From Akebia trifoliata (Eukaryota > Streptophyta > Magnoliopsida > Ranunculales > Lardizabalaceae), in contig CM030704.1 in assembly GCA_017979445.1 (NCBI GenBank), positions 11,019,658 through 11,083,657 on the forward strand: 64,000 nucleotides of DNA, written 5' to 3'. Position 1 is the stretch's first letter. Every line of letters starts with the position of its first letter. The translations under genes and the position numbers were made by a program. The notes beneath the pieces were generated by a model. It was not told where the DNA came from. It saw nothing but the letters and a program-made list of their open reading frames with translations, and did not search any database. Shown one piece after another: positions 43,051-56,142 of this stretch.

Positions 43051-43715
43051 TAAATCATCGAGCTGAAAGTTTAAAAAATCAGGCCTTTATTGGCTTACCA
43101 TACATCAGGATTCATAATTATCATTGGACTTCACCGGACTTTTAAGCTTTTGTAAGATTTTCTTTTTATCATGTGATTAAGAACAAAACTTTAGAATTAA
43201 ATGACTTTCAAAAATGCCCCTAGTTTCAAGGTTGCCTTTAACTGGAACTTGACTACGAGACTGATGGAATGGATTACGCTTGAAAAATATGGATTCTGAT
43301 GTATGACAGATAAAAGAACTGACATTCCCTTAAGACTCTTAAGGTTATAATATGTGCAATAAGGGATTGACCATTTTCTTTCGAATTTCTTTTGAAAAAT
43401 GCTTGAGCTAGACTTAAAAAATCTTGATAAATATTAGAATAGAAGATCTTTCTCTTCAAAGTGATTGATGATTATACATCTTCCATTGAACACTTGAACA
43501 AGTAAACATACTTTTGAAGATCCTACAATGTTCAAGATGACTTCCGATTTTTTTTTTTACTTCAACATTGTCTTCGTCGGATGTGAGCTCTTAGTTGAAA
43601 AATGAATATTGTGGCTTGAATAGTTCTGCATCTTCTAGTTTCTGCGCAAGCTTCCTTCTGAATTTTTCTTCTTGATGGGACCTTTCCTCCCATTTGATGA
43701 TGCCCTAATTTTTGT
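43051..43715 (-). other. 3' UTR spacer of element D
   Basis: No gene. Homologous to 18560-19240 of element A on the opposite strand. Confidence 0.6.
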
Positions 43716-43885
43716 TTAAATCGCTTCTTCAGGTTTTCAATCTAACGGGCTTTTTTTTTTTTTTTTCTGATGATGCCTTGATTTTTACCTAGGTCACCTT
43801 CTTAGGTTTTCAACCTAGCAGGCTTTCTTTTTTATGGCCATGCCCTAAATTTTGCTTAAGTCGCCTTTTCGGGTTTTCGACTTAA
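43716..43885 (-). ncRNA. Three covarying 30-nt hairpins (element D)
   Basis: In element sense: 43885-43856 TTAAGTCG/CGACTTAA; 43818-43789 CTAGGTTG/TGACCTAG with inner CCT-AAGA-AGG; 43745-43716 TTAGATTG/CGATTTAA. Compared with A, the first pair of hairpins 1 and 3 has changed from C-G to T-A on both arms. Confidence 0.6.
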
Positions 43886-44244
43886 CGGGCTTCTCTTTTT
43901 TTTTTTAATGATCTTGAATAACCAACTCGACAACTTCTTGGTTCGCTGTACCTTAACCGAATCAATTAGCATTCAGGAGGACTTAATAGGTGGGCTTAGG
44001 ATATGGTTTAGAAAGAAAAGATATAAGGTTCAACTTTCGAAAATGCCCCTAGTTTGATATTCTATCTTTTCTGTCAATTATTTTGATTTTTTCTAAATGC
44101 CCGTAGTTTGGCATTTTTTTCTTTTTATCAATTCTTTTGATTTTTTTTCTAATACCCCTAATTTGGCATTCTTTTCTTTTAAATCTTTCAATATGGGATT
44201 TTCCTTTTCGATAACACTTTTCTTAAGAAAATAATTTTTTTGTA

Positions 44245-44333
44245 TGACTAGACCTGAAGTAACTTCTCAGGTTGTCTACGTACCCCAAATATTTATTTTT
44301 CTTTTGGGATCAGGTCAAAACGTAGTTCATACT
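44245..44333 (-). ncRNA. Structured motif with the TACGTAG core (element D)
   Basis: Complement of GAACTACGTTTTGACCTGATC, CCCAAA, a 14-nt AT-rich loop, TTTGGGGTACGTAGACAA and CCTGAGAAGTTACTTCAGG. It has GACAACC where the others have GGCAACC. Confidence 0.5.
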
Positions 44334-45270
44334 TAGATTCCCTTCCAAAGTTGGTCGATGTGGTTTAGAAAAAAACAAGCTATTCGATTTTTTTAGATGC
44401 TGCAAGGGGTTAAAAAATGTTTTATTTTTTTTGGTAAGACAGGAAAATGGTTCGACCAAAGAAGACCTCCTTTGGTGAAACACTACTTGATTTGATCAAA
44501 GTTTAGGAAATTTAATGTCTTGATTGCTCTGTCGAGTAAAGTCTTTTTCTACGAAATTGAGAATGATTAATCTTCAATCTTTTTCTGAGAATGAGTAATC
44601 TTCAGTCTTCTTTTGAGAATGAGCAATCTTCAGTCTTCTTTTGAGAAGAAGTGATCTTTAGTCTTCTTTTTCAAAGTTGAGTGTGATTGGGTTCTTTGTA
44701 TTTGACATTGACTCGTTCAAACATTTCCAAACTTCGAATAAAATCTCATGTTCTTTTGTAAATGAGAACTCTTCTCCCTATAGTGAAAAACATAAAGGAT
44801 CCCTTCTTGTGGGTCTTAGCAACTTGATTGATGGTTTCAATTGCATCATTCTTGATAATCTTGAATTTGAAGTTTGCCATCAATTTTATGCTTTGATATA
44901 TTTTAGTGCAATCTATCAATATATCATCATGAGATCATGCAAGAACTTTGTTGAATTTCTCAAGTAAATTTATTTTTCTCTCATGTTCTCCTAAGGATAA
45001 TGCAGTACTAATTTACACTTCTTGAGTGTACTCTTTAATTCCAATATTTATCAAATTTGATTAGTGAGCTTTAAATCATTCCTCATGTTAGATTTTATGT
45101 TCATATCATTATTACACACAGGATAATCAAAAGCTTCTTTATTTATTAGAATAAAAAGGAACATAAACTGACATACCTGACTAAAGCCTAAACTTAACAA
45201 TGACTAACTGAACTCAAAGACTGACGCAACTGAAGCTAAAAAAAAATAAGAAGACTTAAAAAAAATGACA
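44334..45270 (-). other. Pol-remnant spacer of element D
   Basis: No reverse transcriptase. 44530-44690 has AGAAGA-type repeats (complement of CTTCAGTCTTCTTTTGAGAA). Around 44900-45010 the minus strand retains the decayed pre-RT segment seen in A. The plus-strand 96-codon frame at 44677-44967 is antisense and not supported. Confidence 0.55.
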
Positions 45271-46770
45271 TCATTCTGAATGGAAGGACACAATTCTTGG
45301 GTCTATGCCACTTCGATTATCTTTGATGGATGACTTGAACTTACCTGCTTTTACTATCTCTTCATATTCAGATTCAAGTCTGTCATATGCTGGACAACCT
45401 ATTGCTTCAATAATCTCTCTGTTCTTTAGTTCTAGTACTGCCTTGGGGTAGATATGCTCATTCTGGTATGGAACGAATGCACTGTTAAGACCAATTGGGT
45501 GAATGAAGGAAACTGGGTCAATTGATTCGGGTTTGGATATGGATATTAAGTTTAGAGTAGGAGGGGGCTGATTTTGAAAAGTAGGCAAAGGGCTAGTCTT
45601 AACATTGGGAGTAGTAGAAGTGGGAATGGTGACTTTTTCTTGCTCAATAAGGTCTTGGATAGCATGTCGGAGAGTAATACACCTGTCAAGAACATGACTA
45701 GGAATCTGATGGAATTCACAGAATTGCCCATTATCCATGTTTAGGGGAAGAGGATTAGGCAAATGCTTAGGTTGTAAAGGCATCATCAATCCCCTTTTCA
45801 TCAATTTTTGATAAGCAACACTAAGGGACATTCCAAGATTGGCAAACTGTCTCCTAGGCTTAGCTTGTGAAAGATGAGTAGCTTGAGGAGATAGTGCGAA
45901 GGAGGTGTTGGCCACTTGTAAGGAATTGATATTAGATTTGAAATGTTTGGGTTTTGACTCAGACGAGTTACCAAAAAGTCCCGAAGAGTAAGCATCCTCA
46001 ACTTGATTTCCAGCCTCAAGGAGGGATTGAAAAATAGGCAAGTATTGATGCATCAAGTACTTGGCATAATTTGGAGTCAGATTCCTGAAGATTATCTTGA
46101 CTTGTTCTTTCTCTTGAGGTCGGTCCTACAATTGAGCTGTTTTAGCTCTCCATCGAGCAATGAACTCAGTGAAAGTTTCCTCGGGTTTCTGTTTAGTAGT
46201 TTCTAGATCTCTTCTTGTAAGTTCAATATCCGTGTTGAATGAATATCGACCAATAAACTCTTTCATCAATTCATGCCATGTTCTTACCCGAGACGAGTCC
46301 AATGACATTAACCAGCGTAGGACAGGACCTGTAAGGGTTCTTTGAAAAAGTTGAGCCATTTATTCTTCACTCAAACCCTGAGATTGTATTATGCCGACAT
46401 ATACTTTTAAATGAGTCCTACGACATCCAATACTGTCAAACTTCTCCATATCTGGTATTGTGAACTTCCCTGGCAGACGGATCGTGAGAAACAAGGTCAT
46501 TGCTCCTAATCCAAGAGTAAGATCGTCGAGGTCTTTAATATTCTTCAAAGCAGTTTCAACCTGAGTTATTCGATGAGGTAGGACAGGGTCGACGTGTAAC
46601 TGATCATCTTCTTGATTTTCAACGAGGTCAAACACATCATGAGATTTTATAGCTTTATCTTTTCCCTTTTCAATTTTCAGGGATTCAATTTGTGTTTGGA
46701 CAGAAGCAATAATCTGTGCTTGAAAAGATTCTAAAATCTGACAGAGCGCAGCTTCATCCATGGTACTCAT
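45271..46770 (-). pseudogene. gag: Gag of element D, two in-frame stops
   Basis: One frame of 500 codons from ATG at 46770 to the stop at 45271, closely related to the gag of A. It is broken by TAA at about 46357-46359 (A has CAG) and TAG at about 46123-46125 (A has TGG). The Retrotrans_gag domain and the C-x2-H-x4-H-x4-C knuckle ('CEFHQIPSHVLDRC') are kept. It extends about 50 codons beyond the end of the A protein ('AIGCPAYDRLESEYEEI...'), which shows that A has a shortened C-terminus. An earlier in-frame stop lies just upstream of the ATG (near 46778). Confidence 0.92.
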
Positions 46771-47319
46771 TTCTTCTTATGGCAAAGACTGACTACTTGG
46801 CAATGGTACTTTAGAAAGACGAATTTTTTCACGGACCCAAAGTGGTACAGATGGAGGTTTAGAACATTTGGGACCAATTATCACCTGATTGGAAGTAAAC
46901 CAAGGTTAACCATTGACTTTAAAAGTTTGACTCTTAACCACATGATTAAAGTTTCGATATAGAATAGCTTAAGTCCGATGGAAAATATCAAATCCAAATG
47001 CACTATAAGTCTATAGTGACCAAGAAAGTGAGAAAGATTAGACACGGGTCTACCCTTGATTGGGATTGAACCTTTGATCAGACAAATTAATTTGATCCTA
47101 AGATCGAATCTTTCTATACAAAGTGGTCTGAATCTTTAAAAGTGAAACCAATTAGTCCAACTGATTTGGTATTGATCAGTTTGATCCATTTGTCAATTGA
47201 GCCAACTGGTTTAATTGGTTTAAATTGATCGGTACATTTTACCGATTAGGTCGGACCGATATAGTGGATTTATTTTGAGCAGTCTGGATCAATCCACTTA
47301 CCTGTTGGTTGGATTAAAT
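46771..47319 (-). other. Leader between conserved block and gag, element D
   Basis: Contains the upstream open part of the gag frame, the acceptor-like TTCCAATCAG (complement 46885-46894) and a block of AATTGG/CCAATT words. Confidence 0.6.
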
Positions 47320-48115
47320 AGAGCAACCCGGGAACACGCATAGTCCGTTAAGGTCGTGACCTATAGGAAAGCTTCTAGACTCTAGGTATACTACGTGCAA
47401 TGCAATTTATCTGGCCACCCTTGCCCAAGCACACCTATATACCTTTTGATATGTGGTGACTTGGTTTGATATATCGTATAAGTGATAATCTAAAACCTCA
47501 ACTTACTTCTCTGAAGTCAAAAACAGCCAGTTTGATCTCCAGTTAAGAGGTGGCGTACAATGCTGAGCAAGGACCCACTTAATTACCTCTCGTCTAGAAT
47601 AGACGTTGTCTATCCCCATCGTACAGTAGGGCACAGCGGGACAAGATCTCTCTTAGGCACTGATTTTGACCAAGAAGTGCAGTTGATATACTTAGATTAT
47701 CTTTTACATACCTATGGGTACGAGTCAAGAGTTGTAGCTTTCATAAATGGTTTGGCATCCCATGAGGGGACCAACCATATACTAGTACTACGCTGGCAAT
47801 CAGGACATGTTACTGTGTGGCTCACAATAGGTCAAAGGCTCAGGTCACTCCGGCCTGGTTGCATCAATATACCTTTCAGAGTCACCTGATCAGACGGTAC
47901 TAATGTCCTAGTTTGATATACCCTAAGGTACGTGACTGAAGTTGTGGTTTTCATGAATGACGTCGCATCTCTGAGGAGACCGAGCCACGCACTAGTGCCA
48001 CGTTGGCTTAGATTGGGACATGCAAGCGTGCAAAATAGTAAACGTGCATGTGGTGTGTGAAAAATAGGGTGGGGTGTGCCCGGGGCTTTTTCCAAATCAA
48101 AGGGCCCATGGGCCT
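47320..48115 (-). other. Conserved leader block (copy in element D)
   Basis: Reverse-strand homologue of 14310-15080. The GCACTAGTGC palindrome is intact near 47990; the second palindrome is imperfect (ATACTAGTAC near 47777). The antisense plus-strand frame 47560-47889 (109 codons) spans it. Confidence 0.7.
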
Positions 48116-49209
48116 GATCATATCATTACAGCATTAAAATATTATTCCCAATAATACCCAAACCAATCACATCAATACTAAGATCAAGATAAGCACACTT
48201 ATCTCAATTTATGGCATGTTAGATAAGCAATCACAATAGGACTTATAATTAGAATCAATCATCGAAACAAGCACATATTTTTTTTTTAGTCCAAATTTTT
48301 TTATTATTAATTTAATCAAAAATCACTTTAGTGACCCCAAACACATCGAAATTCTCAAAGAATATTGAGGAGATAATGGTAATTGTTGGGATGGAGATTT
48401 TTATTTAAAATCAAATAACCCTTTTTTTCACAAAAAAAACTAAAAAAAAAAAATTAAAATCCTAAAAAAACAAGGAGTCGTTATTGCCATACCAACTTCT
48501 ACCAATGCCACCCCAATGTAAATCACGTAGTTACTATACTTAAGGTAACATTAGAAAAATTGGTGTGCCAATAAAAAGACATTTATTTGGCCACGGAGAG
48601 GGCAGCCAATAACTCTCTCATTTTTTATTATCACGTGGTGAGGTCAATGACCATTAGTAAGAAAGAAACCTTACTAAGTTAGTGAGAAAAGCAAACCACC
48701 CTTTTTTTTTTATATCCAAATGCAACAATGAATCTGTCAAGTAAATTTCTAAATTTTTTTTTTATAAAAAATATGTGTTGTTTCCACATGGGGGAGATCA
48801 AAGGCCTTTAGCTAGATCTGAATTCTTGCTAAATTGGTGAGGATAGCCTCACTCCTTTTGCTTTTTTTTTTTTTTTGGTTTGCTGCCAGCAACACACAAA
48901 CCACCACTCATATTTGTTTTAGTATATAGCTGGCAGCACACAAAACACTCAACTATTTTATCTTTTCTTTAGGTTGCTGCCAGCAACTTCTTTCAAAGAC
49001 ATGTTCACATTAAAAACCAACGAATCACTCAACCTAAACATATATAAAAAAAAAAAGGATATCTATATTAACCAACAGTCGAGGAACAAAAATAGCATAA
49101 AAAAAAACAGTGACCACAAACATATGCTCATGGATCAGAAAACGTTACCTCAACCTCAATACCAGGTTCAATGGTGATGGAGGTGATCTGTTTTTTTTTT
49201 TTTTTCAAT
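48116..49209 (-). other. Variable leader of element D
   Basis: No gene. Has a near-perfect TTAGTAAG...CCTTACTAA hairpin near 48655-48680 and the palindrome GTTGCTGCCAGCAAC at 48973-48987, motifs shared with C. Confidence 0.6.
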
Positions 49210-49740
49210 TTCATTAATGGCGCACCAAACACACCAGCACTTCGCTGCTGTTAGCAATCGTTAAAAACGATCAGACCGATCAGCCTCTTTGTAGAAGATG
49301 AAGTTAGGAATTAAGAAGATGGTGTGAAGGTTTAAAAAAAAAAAAATTCATTCATGGCGCACCAAACACACCCGCAATTCGCTGCTGTTAGCAACCGTTA
49401 AAAACAATCAGACCGATCGGCCTCTTTGGAGAAGATGAAGTTAGAATTCAAGAAGATGGTGTGAAGGTTTTTTTTTTTTTTTTTAAATTTCATTCATGGT
49501 GCACCAAACACACCAGCAATTCGCTGCTCTTAGCAACCGTTAAAAACAGTCAGACCGATCGGCCTCTTTGGAGAAGATGAAGTTAGAATTCAGGAAGATG
49601 GTGTGAAGGTCTTTTAAAAAAATGATTTTATTCATTGCACACCAAACACACCAGCACCTTTGATGTTAAGGTGGTGTGCAAATTGAAAAACAAACGCCAT
49701 ATCATTCATGGCACACCCAACCCTCCAGCACGTTTTGCTG
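49210..49740 (-). repeat. Tandem repeats of ~138-140 bp in the leader of element D
   Basis: Three full and one partial copy, each opening with 'CATGGCGCACCAAACACACC' and containing 'TTAGCAACCGTTAAAAACA' and 'GGAGAAGATGAAGTTAGAAT'; starts near 49214, 49353, 49493 and 49632. Not related to the 193-bp repeat of A although it occupies a similar place. Confidence 0.88.
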
Positions 49741-50258
49741 TTAACAGAAAAAAAAAAAAAGAAATTTTTTTTTTTACTATTTCACTATTTTTTTCATGCT
49801 GTCAATGGACAGCATGCTAAAATTATTTATAAAAAAAAAAAAAAAAACCAAAGTGTTGTCGAAGGGTGCAACGCACGCCTTTAAACAAAAATTTATTTTT
49901 ATGTTTTTAAAAAAAAATTTTTTTTTTAAATATTTAATGATGGAACCTTAAAACAACAAAAAAAAAACATAAATAAATAGAATTTCATGATTCATTAATC
50001 AATACCCCGTCCTCAATTAAACCTCTTGATATCTTTAATTACTTAGGGTCATTCTGAATAACCCTCGATTGAGCATAGAAAATAACATGCTAAAACAAAA
50101 TACTCAAAGTTCAAATAAATAATCCACAATTGCACCACAAAAAATAAACAACCAAAGAAGTAGAATAAACCGAACCAAAAATAAAATAAAATAAAATAAA
50201 CTAGGATATCCTCGCAATACTCCCATACTTGGGGTTTTTCAAGTCTGATCCTCAATGT

Positions 50259-50275
50259 CCCCAGTGGAGTCGCAA
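50259..50275 (-). other. Primer-binding site of element D
   Basis: CCCCAGTGGAGTCGCAA on the plus strand; one base off the perfect tRNA-Arg complement. Confidence 0.8.
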
Positions 50276-50276
50276 T

Positions 50277-51997
50277 TGAAAGCGCCCTTGATCCGCGGGG
50301 TGCGCGGATCCGCTTTTGACCTTTGAGGTTTGGGAGTCGCCACCTAGTTATTACGGTCTAGGAACCGATCATTGACTCTAAAAACAAAGACAACTAATCT
50401 ACGAATGAAAATACGGGTCTAGGGATCACGTTACGGGATTAGAAGGTGTTAGGCACCAACCCCACCCGGCAAGTGACGGTCTCTACTTCTTCCAAAAAAT
50501 CGGTTACATTGCAAAATAGACTAAAAATAACAAATAATTATAATAAAAAAAATATAAAAGAAAGTTACCTTGCCGATTACAACGATTCCCTCAGCACCAG
50601 CGAAGAGTATCTACGTATGTATTTCCTTGTTATTCATCCGTCACCAGATTTGATTTCTGATCTCCAAGTTGAAGTATCTTCTTCTTAGATCTGTGAGTTT
50701 TCTGATTTTTCTTATGGATTTGAAAGTGTTTTAAAAGTTTTTAGGTGTTTTTTGAGCTAAAGTTGAGGTATGGATGTTAGGTAAGGAGTTAGGACTTCAA
50801 AATTAGGATTTTGGAAAGGTTGGGGTGGCTTCTTGACATACTTTTCCTAGGATTTATGATTTGATACGAAAATATGGTGTGATGACCCCTATTTATAGAT
50901 TTTTTTAAGGGTTGATTTAGATAGAATTAGTGTTTAATTATAATTCTTTTAGTTAGAGTTGTATTTTAGTTAGAATTAATTTAGGTAGAGTTGTATTTTA
51001 GTTAGAACTATATTAAATAGAGTTATTATTTAATTAGAACTCTATTAGGATTTTGACTTTTGGTCTTATTTGATTGACTTTAATATCTTGAATTTAGTCT
51101 TCATTGATTGACTTTAAGATTTTGACTTTAGTCTCTAATTAATTGACTTTAATTTTGACTTTAGTCTTACTTGATTGACTTTAATACCTTGACTTTAGTC
51201 TTGCTTGATTGACTTTAATTTTTTGGAGAACCCCCCTCTATTATATCTTTAATTCTTTGGACCCCCAAATGGAGGGGTCCTTAAAGAAATATCTTGCGAA
51301 CCCTCAACAATTTTGCTTGAGAGCCTGATTGATTGATTTTTTAATTCAAAATTTTAAATTAATTTCATTAATGTTTCACTTTATTTATTTAATGTTTTAT
51401 TTATTAATTTCGAAATTTTTAATTATGAAAATTGTGAAATTATCGTTTTACCCCCGAAGAGGACTTTTCGCATTTTAAGTCGATTTTTAATGTTCTAAAA
51501 TGTTTTAGAATCGATTTTTCATAAGGAATTCAATGGAAATATTGGTTTGTGTCATTTATGAAGTTTTTTGTGTGAAATGATTGTGAAATTTATGAGGGGC
51601 ATTTTCGTAATTTCGTCAAAATCTGTGAAAATTGGCGAAATGATTTATTTGATTTCGATTTGTTGTTTTATGTGTTTGAATGAGTTTTCCTAAGCGTAAC
51701 GTTGGCTCTAGGGATATTTTAAGGTTAGGGGTATTTTGGTAATTTGATCATTTTTAGTGATTTTTATCGTAAAGTTTCTTTTTGTATGAAAAATGATGAT
51801 TTCTAAGTTTTGGGGGTTATATTTTCGTAGCGTAGCGCGATTTCTACAGTTTTGTCAGTTCGAAATACCTCATCCGGATTTCTGAAAAATATCTGGTAAC
51901 AAAATAAAGCATTTGAATAAACATCCATCATTGGGAACCGTTGCAATCAGATTGACGAGTTGATTAATCAGGCGAGTGCAAAAATGGGGTGTCTACA
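50277..51997 (-). repeat. 5' LTR of element D
   Basis: 1721 bp, TGAAAGCGCC...GGGTGTCTACA on the plus strand, with TATA complement at 50889-50897 and a donor-like CAAG|GTAAC (GT complement at 50567-50568). Confidence 0.93.
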
Positions 51998-54170
51998 ATG
52001 TGCTAAACGAATCTTATGGCCAAAATTCTTCCAAATATTTAAATGATTCATCGAATCTCACAAAAAAATGAGAAAATGTACATAAATAAATAAATAAATA
52101 AATAAATAACCTAATTATATCCCATAATCTAAAGTCAATTACCAATCCATGTATGCAAAAATTTCCCAAATCAATTAAAATAGGAATTTGCAAAAATTTT
52201 CCAAGTTGAAAAATTATAAATGTGAAATTTCTAAATTGGCAATTTATGAAAATTTTAAATTAGGAATATGAAATTTTCACAATAGAAATTCATGAATATG
52301 GATTTTTCAAAATAAAAATTATAAATATGAAATTTCTCAAATTAGAAATTTACAAATATGAATTTTTCAAAATAGAAAATTACAGATATATGACAAATTC
52401 AAAAAGTAAAAATTTCTAAAAATAAAATTTTCAAAATAGAAAATTACAGATATATGACAAATTCCTAAATTAAAATTTTATAAAATTAATTTTTCCAAAA
52501 TAGAAAATTACAAATACATGACAAGTTCCTAAATTAGAAATTTGAGAATACAAATTTTCCAAAATAGAAAGTTGCAAAAACATGAAATTTCTGAATTAGC
52601 CAGTTCTAAATCAACATTGAATTTCTAAATAGAAAAATACAAAATCCCTATATTGGAAAATTACAAAACAAAAAAGAAATTCCTAAATTAGAAATTAATG
52701 AATATGAATTTTTTCAAGATAGAAAATTATAAGATTCCTACATTAGAAAGTCCCCAGATACAAATTTCCCAAAATAGAAACTTAATTATCATGAACTTTC
52801 TAAAATAGAAAATACGAAAATGAAATTTTAGCAATTTGCAAATGTAAACTTTCCAAAAAATAGAAATCTATGAATATGGATTTTACAAAATATAAATTAT
52901 GAACATGAATTTTTTGTACAACAAAAACCTAGGCGTGAATTGCTAGGAAAGTAACATCATCAATCTACGCATGAAATTTTACCGCGCAAGGCATACCTAG
53001 ATAAAGAGAGAAAGAAAAAGAAAAACAAGAATGAAACAAAAAAAAGAAAAGAATACATTATCTATCGTAAAGAAAACGTAAAAATTAAAACAAACTAAAA
53101 TTAAGAAAAAGCCTTACTAAATTGGATAGAGTTCAGAACGATGTTTATGCATGGATTACTCAAACATCAATTAAAGCAACTTATGAGATAATCGCAAGAA
53201 AAATAACGCAAAATAAATGAATTTTATTATTCTTTTTTAATGAAACCTGAAAGAGAATAAAGGAAAAGTGAAAATAGAAAAAGGAAAAAATAATAATTAA
53301 AGCCAAACGAACTCACCTTGAAAAGCAAAAAAGGTGCCGCAGTGGAGTTCCTTCAAATTCAAACCGATGAAAGCACATGAGAGAGGGACGAATGTTGATA
53401 GCTATGGGGAGTTAAAAAGAACAAGATAATGAATCGATTGGATTGCTATTGGATGTTTAATAAGAAGAGAAAAATGAATAGAGGGGCTAAGGTGAGTCGA
53501 CTTCTTTCTTCGTTTTCTTATTTTTCTTTCTTCCTTTTTTTATCTTTTCTTTGATTGCTCATTTGCTCCCTTACTGATGTGTCTTCCAAAAAGAGAATGA
53601 AGAGAGAACATTGGAGAAATGAGTATTATTTTTGGAACGTTGAGGAGAGAAAGGAAAGCTTTTTTTTATGTTTTGTTTTACCTCGTTGTTCTCTCTTGCT
53701 GCAAACGTGGTGGAGGGGGTGTTTAAGAGAGGTCGTGAAGATTTTGTATGGTTGTAGAGGCTGTTGTGAACGAGGAGAATAAGAAGGTGAGTGTTATGGA
53801 GATGGATGGTTCAGTTGCTTTTGAGAAGATGAAGATGGGGATGGGAAAAAGAGGGACTCCTATTGGTATGAGGATGTGAAAAGGGTGACATCATTGGTAA
53901 TGGAGATGAAGATGGAGGTAAGGGCATTAGATGGACTGCTGTGATGAAGAAGGAATAAGAAGATGGTCGTGTTAAAATAAATGTTAGTAAATGTTGATTA
54001 ATATTTATTTAAAATTGATTCAAATAAATTAATTTAGTTATTTTAAAATGATATTTGAAAGTTACTTTATGGTTGGTGTACTTTTTGTTAAGAAAAGTAA
54101 GTATTTTTAAAAAGAACATTTATATTGGTTGATAACTTTTCACATGGATTGAAATTTGTAAAAGTTCTTT
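51998..54170. other. AT-rich degenerate sequence
   Basis: No gene or element identified. 52085-52110 is an (ATAA)n tract. 52160-52930 is a degenerate tandem of 'AAATTACAAATATGAATTTT' / 'CCTAAATTAGAAATTT' words. 53460-53960 is purine-rich on the plus strand, with a 75-codon open stretch (53555-53782) of no recognisable family. Confidence 0.5.
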
Positions 54171-54310
54171 GGCTCCTTTTTCAAATATTTATAAATCCCA
54201 CATTGCTTTTTAAATGTTTGGAGGGATTTTTAAACCTATAAATAAGAACCTATTCTCAACTCTTTCTTCATTCCAAAGACTCTCTCCTTGAGAGCTCCTA
54301 ATGGCTTCAA
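54171..54310 (+). repeat. Possible LTR promoter fragment
   Basis: 'TCCCACATTGCTTTTTAAA', then CCTATAAATAAGAACC and a 'CCTTGAGAGCTCC' leader. This resembles the promoter part of small plant Copia LTRs (TCCCACATTGG...TATAAATA). No partner or ends found. Confidence 0.3.
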
Positions 54311-54341
54311 GCTGTATGAAAATTTAATAATTCTTTTTTAT

Positions 54342-54346
<5 letters not shown>

Positions 54347-54373
<27 letters not shown>

Positions 54374-54377
54374 AGAA

Positions 54378-54418
<41 letters not shown>

Positions 54419-54419
54419 A
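54347..54419. repeat. (TA)n-(GA)n microsatellite
   Basis: About 25 bases of TA repeat followed by about 45 bases of GA repeat with few interruptions. Confidence 0.9.
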
Positions 54420-55119
54420 ATTAAATATTTAATAGGGCCGTCCAATTTTGGATAGGCACCAAGGCCGATCCGAAAGGTGTCGAAGGGGCCTAAGGGTGCT
54501 TAACGGATTCCTTGATCCGAATAGGTGCCTAGTAATTCCAATGGGTTTCATACCTATTGAGATTCAAAATCATTTACGAATGGGTGTGATTTTTATAATT
54601 GTTATACATTTATGGAGATCAATTCTGTGAAAATAAATAATTTCAAAAATTTCTACAAAAAGAGGCATTCGTGTATACAGTTTGTTAGAACTGGGCTATG
54701 TTGTATCCTGAAGACAAGTTCGCCAGCAACCCATCTGCATCTTCGTGTTCAATCGGAGTGGGGGCATCTATTGTCTATAAGACAACGTAGATTACTACGT
54801 GCCTCAGAGCAATTTTTTCAAGTTCTATTTTTTCTAACAGGTCGTGTGTGATGAAGAAGAGGAAGAAGGTAAGTTCGATCTCTCTTTTCCTTATCTTTTT
54901 TCCTTTTCAATCTTTTTTTCTTTTGCATTTCTTCTCCTCTCTTTTCTTGTTGTTTTTGTCCAGAAAAAATAGAGGGAATCGGGGACGTGAGAGAGAGAGA
55001 GTTCTCTTTTTTTTGAAAGAATTTATTTTCCTTTTTTAATGATTGTTTCTTTTTATTTTTCCTTTTTTTCTTTCTCACGTTTTTCTTTAAGAGAATGGGG
55101 AATGATCTCATACTACTCA
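54420..55119. other. Unassigned sequence
   Basis: 54430-54840 looks like the transcribed leader of an unidentified element ('AGGCACCAAGGCCGATCC') but has no PBS or coding match. 54880-55080 is T/C-rich. No gene claimed. Confidence 0.4.
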
Positions 55120-56142
55120 TCTTAATAGCCCCTCATTGATGGGTTCGTGATTGGTCAGTTATTTTTATTTTTTTTCCTTCGATTTTTAATGAGATTTAAT
55201 TTTGAACGGTTGATTTAATATTATCTTTAATCTTGATTGGTCGATTGAGTTTAATTTGAGCTTTAATTTTGATTTTTTTATTTGTCGCTTGACTTTAGTT
55301 GGGTTTTGATGGAATTTTAATTCGGATTGGTTAATTAGTCTTTAATTTGATTTTAGATTTTATTTTTTATTTTATTTTGAATTTTAATTTGAATTTTATT
55401 TTGAATTTTAAGTTGATTTTAAATTTTAATTGTTCGATTAAATTTTAATTTTAATTAATGGTTATTTTCAAATTGAATTTTTTATTTGATTGTGAATTGT
55501 AATTGATTTTTTTAATTTTTAATTTTAATTTAATTTTGATTAGTCGAAAGTTTTCCAACTGTTTAATTCTTTTATTACGTTTTCCTAAGTGTCAAGGTTT
55601 CTAACTAGGAGTCGGACGTTAAGGGGTATTTCAATCATTTTTGTGATTTCTCTTACATTTTTCTATTTTCGTCGATTTAGGTTTTGTTAGACTTGAAATC
55701 ATATTCTGGATGCAATGAAAATACTTTCGAGACTTTTCGAAGGTCAGAAATTCATAAGGGGTATTTTCATCATTTTGTTGATCTTTATCATTTTTTATGA
55801 ATTTTGGCATGAGATTTTTTTTAGTCTCAATGTGATTGTTTCTAAGTCTCAAGGTCTCATTTTTTTAGCGTTGCAAGGTCTCTAAGTTATCAAAATGCGT
55901 GACGAACCTAATCGTGCATCCTTGCTAAATTGAATGTATAGTATAGTGATTCTAAATGTACTTCTATGAAACGTGAAAAAGAAAAAGAAGAAAGTGGAAT
56001 TAGAAGGATTAGGAGGAAAATAGAAAGAATTGGAAGAAGGCCTCTTATAAGCTTTCGATTTCTTTGCGCCCATCATTAGGAATCCACCACAACCAAGTGA
56101 TGAATTGTCGAATTAGGCGGGTACAAAAATGGAATGTCTACA
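55120..56142 (-). repeat. Diverged LTR of element F
   Basis: The right part (55560-55900) follows the family LTR 5' half at reduced identity: 'GTTTTCCTAAG', 'GGGGTATTT', 'TTTTTAGCGTTGC'. It ends in 'CGGGTACAAAAATGG' and AATGTCTACA. The left boundary and U5 end are not recognisable. A foreign stretch of about 170 bp sits at 55900-56080. Confidence 0.6.

Larger units (their letters stand above)
40125..51997 (-). mobile_element. Element D: Tat-like element with broken gag, truncated at its 3' end
   Basis: Minus-strand element with 3' LTR (partial) 40125-41641, 77-bp array, hairpins, gag with two stops, long leader, PBS and 5' LTR 50277-51997. The last 190 or so bases of the 3' LTR (U5 end) are missing, fused to the array of element 1, so no TSD can be checked. 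It belongs to the same subfamily as A (same array unit, same hairpin order) but its LTRs are more diverged. Confidence 0.88.

Noticed and set aside
46003..46345. Plus-strand frames over the D gag, and the matching minus-strand frames at 16045-16387 in A
   Set aside because: Shadows of the gag frame on the opposite strand; similarity between them follows from gag homology.
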